Source: CAYMEV01 sp964431655 [NCBI: uncultured bacterium] (GTDB lineage: Bacteria > CAYMEV01). Taken from it: a stretch of DNA of 12,068 nt. The notes under the pieces are model-generated. The model had not been told where the DNA came from. It made no database searches and was given only the letters and a program-made list of their open reading frames with translations. Position numbers and translations under genes: made by a program. The stretch lies in the NCBI GenBank assembly GCA_964431655.1, contig CAYSKJ010000093.1:1-12068 (forward strand). Direction: 5' to 3'. Shown piece by piece: positions 1 to 6,673 of this stretch; the first letter of the stretch is position 1; every line of letters starts with the position of its first letter.

Positions 1-914
1 AAGCCCTGCATTGCAAATATCCTTTTGAGACTGCGGCTTTTGCCGCCGATTGCCCTTAATATCCCTATATCCTGCACCTTTTCCGTTACAAGCATAAGCA
101 GGGATGAAATAATATTAAAGCAGCCGAGCAATATTATAATCGAAAGCATAATGATCATAGCGATTTTTTCAAGTTTCATTGCAGAGAAAAGGTCTTTATT
201 CCTGTCAAAGACAGAGGATACTGTGTAATCGTCAGCATATTCCTCAGTAAGGGCATTTTTCAGCCGTTTTAGTTCCCGGTCATTCCTTATATTATCAATA
301 TGTATCTCATTCAATTCAGCCTTGATGCCAAAAAGCTCAAGAAAAGAGCTGCGTTCAATATATACATTTCCCAGATCTATGTCCACCAGCCTGCTTTCAA
401 AAATGTCCGTCACAGGTACAGAAACTGTACTGATGCTGTTTGAGAAGGGCATCAGGAAACCCATGCTTTCACCGGCTTTAATCTGAAGCTCAGCTGACAG
501 AAGCTTCCCGATATATAAAAATCTATCGCTTTGCGGGGAAAGACCCAATATGTTTTCTAAATAATCTTTATCTACCGCGTATATATCCACACCTTTGAAT
601 ATCATATCCCTTTTTGCTATCATGGGAAGTCTGTAGGCTTTGTATATACCAAGACCAGAAGATTCTCCTCTTATTTTTGAATATATTTCAGGAGCAATAG
701 GAAGAGAGCCCCTGGAGAGGCTCAGATCAGGCTGGAACGAAAACAGAGCTTCTTTTATATTATTCTCAAGGCCGTTCATCATTGCAATAACCAGTACAAG
801 GGAGAGAACCCCGAGAAATATGCCCACAGAAGCAAGCAGATTGCATATATTCATATAAACATGCTTTTTATTTAGCCTGAGGTACCTGAAAGCTATAAAT
901 CTTTCCCAGAACAT
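1..914 (-). CDS. LolC/LolE-family lipoprotein-releasing permease, 3' end outside the window
   Basis: Inner-membrane permease subunit of a LolCDE-type ABC transporter, which lifts lipoproteins from the inner membrane and passes them to a periplasmic carrier. About 304 residues are visible. The N-terminus reads WERFIAFRYLRLNKKH and is followed by a first membrane segment (about residues 18-42) ending in AMMNGLENN, the family's usual layout. A large periplasmic domain follows, then a second membrane segment (IAMIIMLSIIILLGCFNIISS) and the cytoplasmic turn VQDIGILRAIGGKSRSLKRIF, matching the family's 'GIL.aiG....I..IF' region. The remaining two membrane helices lie beyond position 1. Two starts are possible: ATG at 923, overlapping the previous stop, and ATG at 914. 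GAGG at 925-928 sits 10 nt before 914 but only 1 nt before 923, so 914 is preferred. It is the last visible gene of the prfB-lol operon. Family call is strong; LolC versus LolE is not decidable here. Confidence 0.85.
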   Translation of the reverse strand, partial: MFWERFIAFRYLRLNKKHVYMNICNLLASVGIFLGVLSLVLVIAMMNGLENNIKEALFSFQPDLSLSRGSLPIAPEIYSKIRGESSGLGIYKAYRLPMIAKRDMIFKGVDIYAVDKDYLENILGLSPQSDRFLYIGKLLSAELQIKAGESMGFLMPFSNSISTVSVPVTDIFESRLVDIDLGNVYIERSSFLELFGIKAELNEIHIDNIRNDRELKRLKNALTEEYADDYTVSSVFDRNKDLFSAMKLEKIAMIIMLSIIILLGCFNIISSLLMLVTEKVQDIGILRAIGGKSRSLKRIFAMQG

Positions 915-915
915 T

Positions 916-2148
916 CTATTCATACCTCAGTATATCTGCAGGGTTCAGTCTGAGTACCCTGAGGCTGGGGAAAAGGGGTATAAGCGTGTTGAGCAATATG
1001 ATTACAGCCATAATAACAGCTGTTTCTGCCGGGCTGATATATATCGGAAGGTAGGAGATGTCATAAACTGATTCCTCTATCCTTACTAACCGGAGTGAAT
1101 TTTGGGCATAACTTATAATTAAGGCAAGGAGCAATCCACAAAAGGACGAAAATACCCCTATCAGAAAACCCTTCAGACCCACCAGAAACGCGATTGAGCG
1201 CATAGGCATTCCCAGGGAATTCAATACGCTGAACTCTTTCAGCTTTTCAAGAATCATGAGTATTATCATGGATATTATATTGAAAAGAGCCACGGCAAGT
1301 ATAATCATCATCAGAAAGTAAAGCCCCTTTTTGATAAGCCTGTAAAAATCCGTCATTCCCTGGCTTATAAAGGTATAATCCCTTATATTAGCACCGGTAA
1401 GCTCTTTTATCTCAGATTTTGCATGATTAATATCGGCTCCGTCCTCAAGATATATATCTATGGAAAGCACATCATCATTAATCTCAAGAAGTGACTGGAG
1501 ATCACCCAGCATCATAAAACCCGCCAGGGCATTATACCTGAAAAGCCCTGTATCAATAACACCTGCAAGATAAGCTTTTTGTGTCTTGTGGGTTGCTCCT
1601 GCAATAGTGGTCCGGAAAAATGGTATATACAGATTGAAGTTTTCCCCTGGCTCAACCCTTAATTTTTTTGCCAGTTCAGAACCAAGAAATACCGGTAAAT
1701 ATGAGCTTTCTTCAACTATAAAGCCTCCTGTATAAAAGCCTCTGCTCTTAAGGGCCATGACTGCCTTTTTAATATCCGGAGCGTTTATTGTCCTGAACAT
1801 ACAGCCTGAAAGAGATTTTGGGCTCTGGTCCTCATTAAAGCTTGCCAGTATCAGTTCACTGTAGATCGCCGGTTCGGCATAGCTGATACAAGGCAACGGC
1901 TGAAGCTGGTCTATCAGGTCACGATAGTTGGATATCGGCATGTTGTAGTGATTTATCCCAAGCTCAGGATAAAAGTTATGCACCCTTTTTTCAATAACAT
2001 GCTGAAACCCATTGATTGAACCAATTACCAGCAGGATGGATAATGTTGAGACAACTGATGATATAATGGTAATAATGACCTTTATTTTGGCTGATTTATC
2101 ATCCCAGTCAAAAAGGTATTTCCGTAACAGAAATCTTTCAATCAGCAT
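916..2148 (-). CDS. LolC/LolE-family lipoprotein-releasing permease (410 aa)
   Basis: Complete permease subunit of a LolCDE-type exporter. Length (410 aa) matches LolC/LolE. It has four membrane segments: about residues 23-46, 275-299, 322-347 and 375-395. The region between the first two (about 50-270) is the periplasmic domain. After helix 2 comes the cytoplasmic stretch LEKLKEFSVLNSLGMPMRSI, and the protein ends PSLRVLRLNPADILRYE, close to the C-terminal 'RV.R..PAeaLRYE' ending of this family. It is paralogous to the next gene (1-914); such tandem pairs are normally the LolC and LolE halves of a heterodimer. Its ATG is 2 nt after the prfB UGA stop and has no good Shine-Dalgarno sequence, so translation probably depends on ribosomes finishing prfB. 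The partner ATPase LolD is not in the window. It stops with TAG. Confidence 0.88.
   Translation of the reverse strand: MLIERFLLRKYLFDWDDKSAKIKVIITIISSVVSTLSILLVIGSINGFQHVIEKRVHNFYPELGINHYNMPISNYRDLIDQLQPLPCISYAEPAIYSELILASFNEDQSPKSLSGCMFRTINAPDIKKAVMALKSRGFYTGGFIVEESSYLPVFLGSELAKKLRVEPGENFNLYIPFFRTTIAGATHKTQKAYLAGVIDTGLFRYNALAGFMMLGDLQSLLEINDDVLSIDIYLEDGADINHAKSEIKELTGANIRDYTFISQGMTDFYRLIKKGLYFLMMIILAVALFNIISMIILMILEKLKEFSVLNSLGMPMRSIAFLVGLKGFLIGVFSSFCGLLLALIISYAQNSLRLVRIEESVYDISYLPIYISPAETAVIMAVIILLNTLIPLFPSLRVLRLNPADILRYE
925..928 (-). promoter_or_regulatory. Ribosome binding site (GAGG) deciding the start of the downstream Lol permease
   Basis: GAGG on the minus strand, 10 nt upstream of ATG at 914 and 1 nt upstream of ATG at 923. 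The spacing favours the 914 start. The site lies inside the last codons of the preceding permease gene, so the two genes are probably translationally coupled. Confidence 0.5.
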
Positions 2149-2150
2149 GA

Positions 2151-3255
2151 TCAGATACTGAGATTCTCAAGCAGATAGGCTTCAATAAAATCATCTATGT
2201 CACCGTCCAGCACCCTTTGTACATTCCCCACTTCATGACCGGTCCTGTGATCTTTTATCAGCTGGTAGGGTGCCAGGGTATAGCTCCTTATCTGGTTTCC
2301 CCAGGATATCTCCTTTTTTTCACCCTTCATCTTTTCCATCTCAGCTTCCTTTTGTTCCTTGTAAAAGGCATAGAGCCTTGCTCTCAGTATCTTCATTGCC
2401 GAATCCTTGTTTCTGTGCTGTGATCTTTCATTCTGGCAGGTAACGACGGTATTAGTAGGAATATGAGTTATTCTTACAGCTGAATCTGTAACATTAATAT
2501 GCTGTCCCCCTGCGCCGCTGGCCCTGAAGGTATCAATTCTCAGGTCCTTCTCCTCTATGTCTACCTCTATATTATCTTCAATATCCGGAAAAACATCAAC
2601 CGATGCAAAGGATGTGTGCCTCCTCTTATTGGCATCAAAAGGGGATATGCGAACAAGCCTGTGTATACCCCTTTCGCATTTAAGCTTTCCAAAGGCGTAA
2701 TCACCGTCTATTCTTAAAATCACCCTCTTTATTCCTGCCTCTTCACCGTCCTGCAGTTCGATTATCTCTGAAGAGTAACCACTCCTTTCGCACCATCTTG
2801 TATACATTCTAAAAAGCATATTAGCCCAGTCCTGGGATTCTGTTCCCCCTGCTCCCGGATGAATCTCAAGGAATGCGGGAAAATCATCTGTATCCTCCTT
2901 AAACTGAAGAAGAAGGGCGAAACTGTTGAGGTTTTTCTTCAATACCTTCATCTCATTTTCAATGGTGGATAAATAGGATTCATCATTATCAGTATCGTAT
3001 ATGGCAAAATATTCATCTATATCAGATTGCAGATCCCTGATGGATTGCCACCGGTTAATGAAATTCTCCGAGACCTGTTTTGACTTGAGAAGAACCTTGG
3101 ACTTTGAAGAGTCTTTCCATATTTCCTGGTCAAGAAGCTTTTTATTTATCTCGGAAAGCTCCTCTTTTATTTTTGCGAGGTCAAAGATATCCTCCCAGAA
3201 GTTCTATCTTCTCCCGGATACTTACATAATCATATTTAAGGGAAGATATATCCAT
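2151..3255 (-). CDS. prfB: Peptide chain release factor 2, programmed +1 frameshift
   Basis: Class I release factor that recognises UGA and UAA in the ribosomal A site and triggers peptide release. The gene is read in two frames: 24 codons from ATG 3255, then CTT followed by in-frame TGA (3183-3181), where a +1 slip skips one T and continues with GAC. The product is 367 aa, the usual RF2 length. Visible hallmarks are HPGAGGTESQDWA, the SPF stop-codon-recognition tripeptide (RISPFDANKR) and the universal GGQ (SGAGGQHIN), whose Gln is normally methylated by PrmC. The residue four before the first Gly of GGQ is Ala, as in most bacteria, rather than the Thr of E. coli K-12. A GGAGG site (3265-3269) lies 9 nt before the ATG, inside the upstream receiver gene, whose stop is 1 nt away. 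prfB itself ends in UGA, its own substrate. Taking the 3' frame alone would give a truncated 266-aa protein beginning MKVLKKN. Confidence 0.97.
3180..3196 (-). other. prfB programmed +1 ribosomal frameshift site
   Basis: On the minus strand the site reads GGGAGG, ATAT, CTT, TGA, C. The internal Shine-Dalgarno-like GGGAGG (3191-3196) precedes the slippery CTT (3184-3186) and the in-frame TGA (3181-3183). This is the conserved RF2 autoregulatory element: when RF2 is scarce, termination at UGA slows and ribosomes slip +1 into the RF2 frame. Both frames encode RF2-like sequence on either side, so this is recoding and not a mutation. Confidence 0.96.
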
Positions 3256-3256
3256 A

Positions 3257-3808
3257 TTAAAAATCCTCCAGTAATTTCTTTACATTGCTTATAAGCAGAG
3301 ACCCTAATTTTGCTGTGGACTTCCAAAGATATCTGTTTGCCTTGTATTTTTTCAGGTCATTTATCAGACTGTCGATAGGAGGTGTGGTTGTAAGCACAAG
3401 TATCGGAATATCCCTTTTCAGGCTCCTGATAACTTTAAGCATGGTTATTCCGCTTATTTCAGGCAATTCAAGGTCAAGGATAATCAGATCCAGGCTAAGC
3501 TCTCCCCTGAGGTCTTTTGCCAGGAAAGGAAGAGCGTCAATCCCGCTGTTAACGCCAATAGCCCTGCAGTTATACTCATTTTCAAGAATATCCTGTATGC
3601 TTTTTAAAAAGAAGGACTGATCATCTATTATCAGGATATTTTTTCTTCTCGTGTTTTCTTTTTTTTCATCAGGCTGGGATTTAGCAAAATCACGGACCTC
3701 ACCTCCGCATATTGCACAGTAGAATTTGCCATCTATTTCCACAAACTGGAATTCGCCGAAACCGCATGTACATATGCTGCCTGAATCATTTGGGAATGAA
3801 CTGTTCAT
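3257..3808 (-). CDS. Zinc-ribbon-like N-terminus plus response-regulator receiver domain (183 aa)
   Basis: Residues 1-40 carry two cysteine pairs, C13-x-C15 and C31-xx-C34, spaced like a small zinc ribbon. Residues about 56-183 are a CheY-like receiver. The acidic pair is D62/D63 (LIIDDQ), the phospho-acceptor is D112 (ILDLELP), the switch Thr is T140 or T141 (VLTTTP) and the conserved Lys is K163 (LWKST). All residues for Mg2+-dependent phosphorylation are present, so it is probably active. There is no DNA-binding or enzymatic output domain, so output is either protein-protein or through the zinc ribbon. The partner kinase is not in the window. The start has GAGGAG (3820-3825) 11 nt upstream and a promoter further up. 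It is the first gene of an operon with prfB and two Lol permeases, and its TAA stop is 1 nt from the prfB ATG. Role unknown. Confidence 0.85.
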   Translation of the reverse strand: MNSSFPNDSGSICTCGFGEFQFVEIDGKFYCAICGGEVRDFAKSQPDEKKENTRRKNILIIDDQSFFLKSIQDILENEYNCRAIGVNSGIDALPFLAKDLRGELSLDLIILDLELPEISGITMLKVIRSLKRDIPILVLTTTPPIDSLINDLKKYKANRYLWKSTAKLGSLLISNVKKLLEDF

Positions 3809-3838
3809 ATTATATGCCGCTCCTCTAAAATTTGGTCT

Positions 3839-3866
3839 ATTATAACAGCATAGGTTTTTTTGTAAA
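3839..3866 (-). promoter_or_regulatory. Sigma70-type promoter of the receiver-prfB-lol operon
   Basis: Minus-strand -35 TTTACA (3861-3866), 16-nt spacer, -10 TATAAT (3839-3844): five of six and six of six consensus matches. It lies about 30 nt upstream of the receiver-protein ATG at 3808, leaving a short leader that contains GAGGAG. Upstream, 3882-3900 is A/T rich with a tandem 7-mer (AGTATTT twice) and could act as an UP element. This is inferred from consensus only. Confidence 0.75.
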
Positions 3867-3930
3867 CAGGTATTATTCAGCAGTATTTAGTATTTAATAC
3901 GCAGGAAATATCCTTTTATAAAATCAGGAT

Positions 3931-4518
3931 TTAATCAAAAGCAGTCCCGTCAGTGAAAAGTGTGTGCACCTTTATCCTGCCTGTCATGCCGGTTATTAGA
4001 AAGAGCTTGACATTCCCCAGCTCATTCCTCATAATAATGTATCCTACATTGAAATCAGCGTTCAGGTCGTTTCTCGCCCTCCCGTCGGGCATGAAACGGA
4101 CCAAAGGGCTGTTTCCGCTGAAGAATGCAGCCTGGTTGGGAACCAGGGCTGCCAGAACCAGCTCATTTGGCCATGCTCCCAGGCTGGAGAAATCGTTGTT
4201 GTCAAAGGCAATGGTAATCTCTGCAGGAAGGATTTTCACCTGAGTCAGGTCAGCCCGAATACCTGCAGTATCATAGGCATTTATCGTGTACTGGTTCGAA
4301 CCGGGAGTAAAAACTATCTCCCACATCACCGTATTATCAAAACGGGACAAAGCCCTTTGCTTTGCCAGGGACAGGTCTGCCTGGAGCATGTCCGCACCTG
4401 CATTCAGGTTAAAAACAGGCTCCGACCTTCCGAAAAACAATATGGCAATTCCTGCCACTATACCCATTATTACTATGACAATAAGTATCTCTATCAGCGT
4501 AATACCTTTTTTGTACAT
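3931..4518 (-). CDS. Type IV prepilin / pseudopilin, GspH/FimT-like (195 aa)
   Basis: A type IV pilin-like protein with a class III signal peptide: MYKKG|ITLIE, with prepilin-peptidase cleavage expected after G5 and the invariant Glu at +5 (E10). The hydrophobic helix spans about residues 6-29. The remainder is a soluble pilin globular domain, with 'LQADLSLAKQRALSRFDN' after the helix, as in GspH/FimT minor pilins, whose helix continues into 'L...L..AR..A'. Such proteins are minor components of type IV pili, type II secretion pseudopili or DNA-uptake pili. GGAGGT (4529-4534) lies 10 nt upstream and directly abuts the stop of the preceding prepilin gene, so the two form an operon. No assembly ATPase, platform protein, secretin or prepilin peptidase is visible in the window, so the system served is unknown. 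The assignment as a prepilin is firm; the subtype is less so. Confidence 0.85.
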   Translation of the reverse strand: MYKKGITLIEILIVIVIMGIVAGIAILFFGRSEPVFNLNAGADMLQADLSLAKQRALSRFDNTVMWEIVFTPGSNQYTINAYDTAGIRADLTQVKILPAEITIAFDNNDFSSLGAWPNELVLAALVPNQAAFFSGNSPLVRFMPDGRARNDLNADFNVGYIIMRNELGNVKLFLITGMTGRIKVHTLFTDGTAFD

Positions 4519-4534
4519 AAAAAACCCGACCTCC

Positions 4535-5284
4535 TTATGGCTTTTTCATATAATTTCTTGTAAAAACCGTAACAGTATAGGGAATGGCTACAAAATCAGC
4601 GGTAGTACCGCCTGAATCAACATAATCACTCCAGTTTATCCCCACCAGGCTAAGCTTTAATAGAACCCCCTTGCCAGTGTTCATGGGAAATGACCCGAAG
4701 GTGACAACATTATAGTTGATGTCATAGAATTCGACAAAATTAGGTACAGCCAGTACCGGGTTGCTGTCGGGTATATTCGTACCAGGCATCATCACTCTGT
4801 CGGATATCACAACCGTATCGATCACAGGAAATGCTGGATCGGAAATATCAACGATATCCATCATTAGCAGGGCATCGTCCGGATAATCCGTAGTATTGTC
4901 AGGCTGGAAATAAAAATTCAGCCTTCTTAGGACTGTGTCCATCTCTGCAATTACACCAAAACTTGTGTTGAAACCTAGCCCGCAGGCGGCACCTGACCCT
5001 GTATCAGTCGGCGATGCAGAGCAGGGATATATACCTGCAAATCCCGCAAAAGAACCGGAACCCGGCAATTCAAAATCAAAACCTCCCCATTTTACCCATT
5101 CAGATACCTGATCCAGGGAGGTTCTTGCATTTTCCATTGCTATCTGCTTCCTCTGGGCAACTTCAAAGGAACGGGCACTGATACTGTAAATAGCCATGAT
5201 TGAAAGCCCTATTATGGAGGATATAGCCAGTGCAACAAGAATTTCTACCAGGGTAAAACCGTTTTGTTTTTTCCTCATAACCAT
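4535..5284 (-). CDS. Type IV prepilin, PilW/GspJ-like minor pilin (249 aa)
   Basis: From ATG 5284 the protein begins MVMRKKQNG|FTLVE, a class III signal peptide with cleavage expected after G9 and Glu at +5 (E14). The hydrophobic helix runs about residues 10-35. The stretch after it (RQKQ-like basic/polar helix, then LDQVSEWVKWGGFDF) resembles PilW/GspJ minor pilins, which have an 'R.AGy' region there. The globular part has two Cys in a small-residue-rich segment (CSASPTDTGSGAAC) that could form a disulfide loop. An in-frame ATG at 5347 would add 21 residues ahead of the basic signal. I reject it because it falls upstream of or within the predicted promoter and would bury the leader. AAGG/CAGG sequences lie 6-8 nt before ATG 5284 and the next ATG at 5278, so the start is uncertain by two codons. 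First gene of a two-gene prepilin operon. Confidence 0.82.
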   Translation of the reverse strand: MVMRKKQNGFTLVEILVALAISSIIGLSIMAIYSISARSFEVAQRKQIAMENARTSLDQVSEWVKWGGFDFELPGSGSFAGFAGIYPCSASPTDTGSGAACGLGFNTSFGVIAEMDTVLRRLNFYFQPDNTTDYPDDALLMMDIVDISDPAFPVIDTVVISDRVMMPGTNIPDSNPVLAVPNFVEFYDINYNVVTFGSFPMNTGKGVLLKLSLVGINWSDYVDSGGTTADFVAIPYTVTVFTRNYMKKP

Positions 5285-5334
5285 TGCCTGCCTTTTATTA
5301 AAATCTATATTGAAAATATAATTTAATATATTAT

Positions 5335-5363
5335 AGAATACTATCAATTTACTAAAATTTCAA
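5335..5363 (-). promoter_or_regulatory. Possible promoter of the prepilin pair
   Basis: Minus-strand TTGAAA (5358-5363), 17-nt spacer, TATTCT (5335-5340). The match is moderate and the region is very A/T rich, so chance matches are likely. Its position about 50 nt before ATG 5284 supports the internal start chosen for the PilW-like gene. Confidence 0.35.
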
Positions 5364-5394
5364 GTTATTTTAATATAATAAGGCAAATACAATA

Positions 5395-6588
5395 CTAATA
5401 ATTATTTTTTATGAATTCCTCAATCTTTTCATAGGCCTTTTCCAAAAGCTCATCCTGGGGGAGAAATACTATTCTGAAATGGGCGCTGTCCGGTTTCTGC
5501 CCGAAACCTGACCCCGGAACCACAAGCACGCCTGTCTGTTCCAGCAGTCTTTTGGCAAATTCGGTGTCATCTATGGCCATGTTTATCCTGGGAAACGCAT
5601 AAAAGGCTGCTTCCGGTGCTACCAGGGAGAGGTGCGGTATCCTGTCAATCCACTGACATGTTATTTCTTTCCTTTTTTTCAGCTTTGCAAGTATACCGCT
5701 TATATGAACCCCTGGACTTTCAAGGGCAGGGCCTATGCAGTACTGCATGGGGTGGTTGGCACAAAGCCTGGCACGAAGAAGCTTTCCAAGGGTTTCTTTG
5801 TAATTTTTGATAATCTCAAGGCTGCCAGTCAGGTAGGCCCAGCCGATTCTCCAGCCCGGGACAACATAATTTTTTGCAATACCCCCAAAAGTTATTACAG
5901 GCACATCCCCGTCAAGGGAAGCCATGGAATAAAAAGGCATATCTTCAAATATCATTTTATCATATATCTCATCTGATATAATCAGCAGGTTATACTGCTT
6001 TGCCAGTTCTATTATTCTTAGAAGAGTTTCCCTGGTATATACATTTCCGGTCGGATTATTGGGATTAATGACAACAATGGCCTTGGTGCTCTCATCTATC
6101 TGGCTGACAATATTGTCTATATCGGGCTGCCAGTTGTCTTCTTCATTAAGATAATAGGGCTTGTATGAGGCTCCTATCTTTTTTACAACGGCTGTGTATA
6201 AGGGATACTGGGGATAAGGTATTAGTATATTGTCTCCGGGGTTAAGAAGGGCTGTTATGGATAATTCCACTGCTTCACTTGCCCCTGTGGTTATGAATAT
6301 ATCCTTTACATCCTTCAGGCCCTTTTTATGTGCTTCCCTCCTCAATGCTTCCAGGGCTTCAGGTATCCCATAGGCCGGCGAATATCCGTTATGATTATCC
6401 AGCATAGCTTTATGAACGGCTTCTATCATATGGACAGGAGGGGAAAAGTCAAACTGGCATGGATCGCCAATATTAAGTGGTAAAATCTTTATATCTTTCT
6501 CTTTTTTTAGCTTATCGGCATAGACTACAATGTCCCTGATGGCATATCTTACCTCAGATGCCCTTGATGATGGCTGTAGGGGTTTCAT
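5395..6588 (-). CDS. PLP-dependent class I/II aminotransferase, alanine-aminotransferase type (397 aa)
   Basis: Fold-type I aminotransferase, predicted to transfer amino groups between alanine (or a related amino acid) and 2-oxoglutarate in the cytoplasm. Visible motifs are the N-terminal LNIGDPCQFDFSPP, the PLP ring contact N178 in NPNNPTG, D206 in SDEIYD, the Schiff-base Lys K239 in GGIAKNY, R247 in GWRIGW for the phosphate, and R372 in HFRIVFLP for the substrate carboxylate. All key residues are present and the length is typical. From memory, the N-terminus (AIRDIVVYADKL, LNIGDP) and HFR-VFLP ending are closest to the archaeal/Pyrococcus-type alanine aminotransferases and AlaA/AlaT-like enzymes; aspartate specificity is not excluded. 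GGAGGT (6594-6599) lies 5 nt before the ATG. It stands 85 bp downstream of ispH-ubiA and may be cotranscribed with it or use its own weak promoter. It ends in TAG. Confidence 0.88.
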   Translation of the reverse strand: MKPLQPSSRASEVRYAIRDIVVYADKLKKEKDIKILPLNIGDPCQFDFSPPVHMIEAVHKAMLDNHNGYSPAYGIPEALEALRREAHKKGLKDVKDIFITTGASEAVELSITALLNPGDNILIPYPQYPLYTAVVKKIGASYKPYYLNEEDNWQPDIDNIVSQIDESTKAIVVINPNNPTGNVYTRETLLRIIELAKQYNLLIISDEIYDKMIFEDMPFYSMASLDGDVPVITFGGIAKNYVVPGWRIGWAYLTGSLEIIKNYKETLGKLLRARLCANHPMQYCIGPALESPGVHISGILAKLKKRKEITCQWIDRIPHLSLVAPEAAFYAFPRINMAIDDTEFAKRLLEQTGVLVVPGSGFGQKPDSAHFRIVFLPQDELLEKAYEKIEEFIKNNY

Positions 6589-6626
6589 AAACTACCTCCG
6601 TTATTCTTTGTTTTAGTATTATAGAA

Positions 6627-6654
6627 AGTATAAACATAAAATTATAAAAATCAA
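6627..6654 (-). promoter_or_regulatory. Possible promoter of the aminotransferase gene
   Basis: Minus-strand TTGATT (6649-6654), 16-nt spacer, TATACT (6627-6632). A second -10-like TATAAT lies at 6618-6623 but lacks a -35. The 85-bp gap between ispH-ubiA and the aminotransferase shows no clear terminator, so read-through is also possible. Confidence 0.35.
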
Positions 6655-6673
6655 TTAATTAAAAGCCTGGCAC

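Noticed and set aside
2151-2951. A 266-aa RF2 starting at MKVLKKN as the whole prfB product
   Set aside because: RF2-like sequence continues upstream in the same frame to the CTT-TGA-C recoding site and, in the other frame, to ATG 3255. The joined product has the normal 367-aa length.
3181-3183. In-frame TGA in prfB as evidence of a pseudogene
   Set aside because: It sits in the conserved programmed frameshift context with the internal Shine-Dalgarno-like sequence, and all functional motifs downstream are intact.
3285-3620. Plus-strand 111-aa open frame opposite the receiver gene
   Set aside because: It is antisense to a receiver domain whose catalytic residues are all intact, and has no recognisable features.
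3882-3900. Tandem AGTATTT and the palindrome GTATTTAATAC between the prepilin gene and the operon promoter, as a terminator or operator
   Set aside because: The sequence is all A/T with a 1-nt loop and no U-tract context, so a stable hairpin is unlikely. At most it is an A/T-rich UP element.
5285-5347. Upstream ATG start at 5347 for the PilW-like gene
   Set aside because: It would put 21 extra residues before the basic prepilin leader and lies in the probable promoter region; ATG 5284 or 5278 gives a normal leader.
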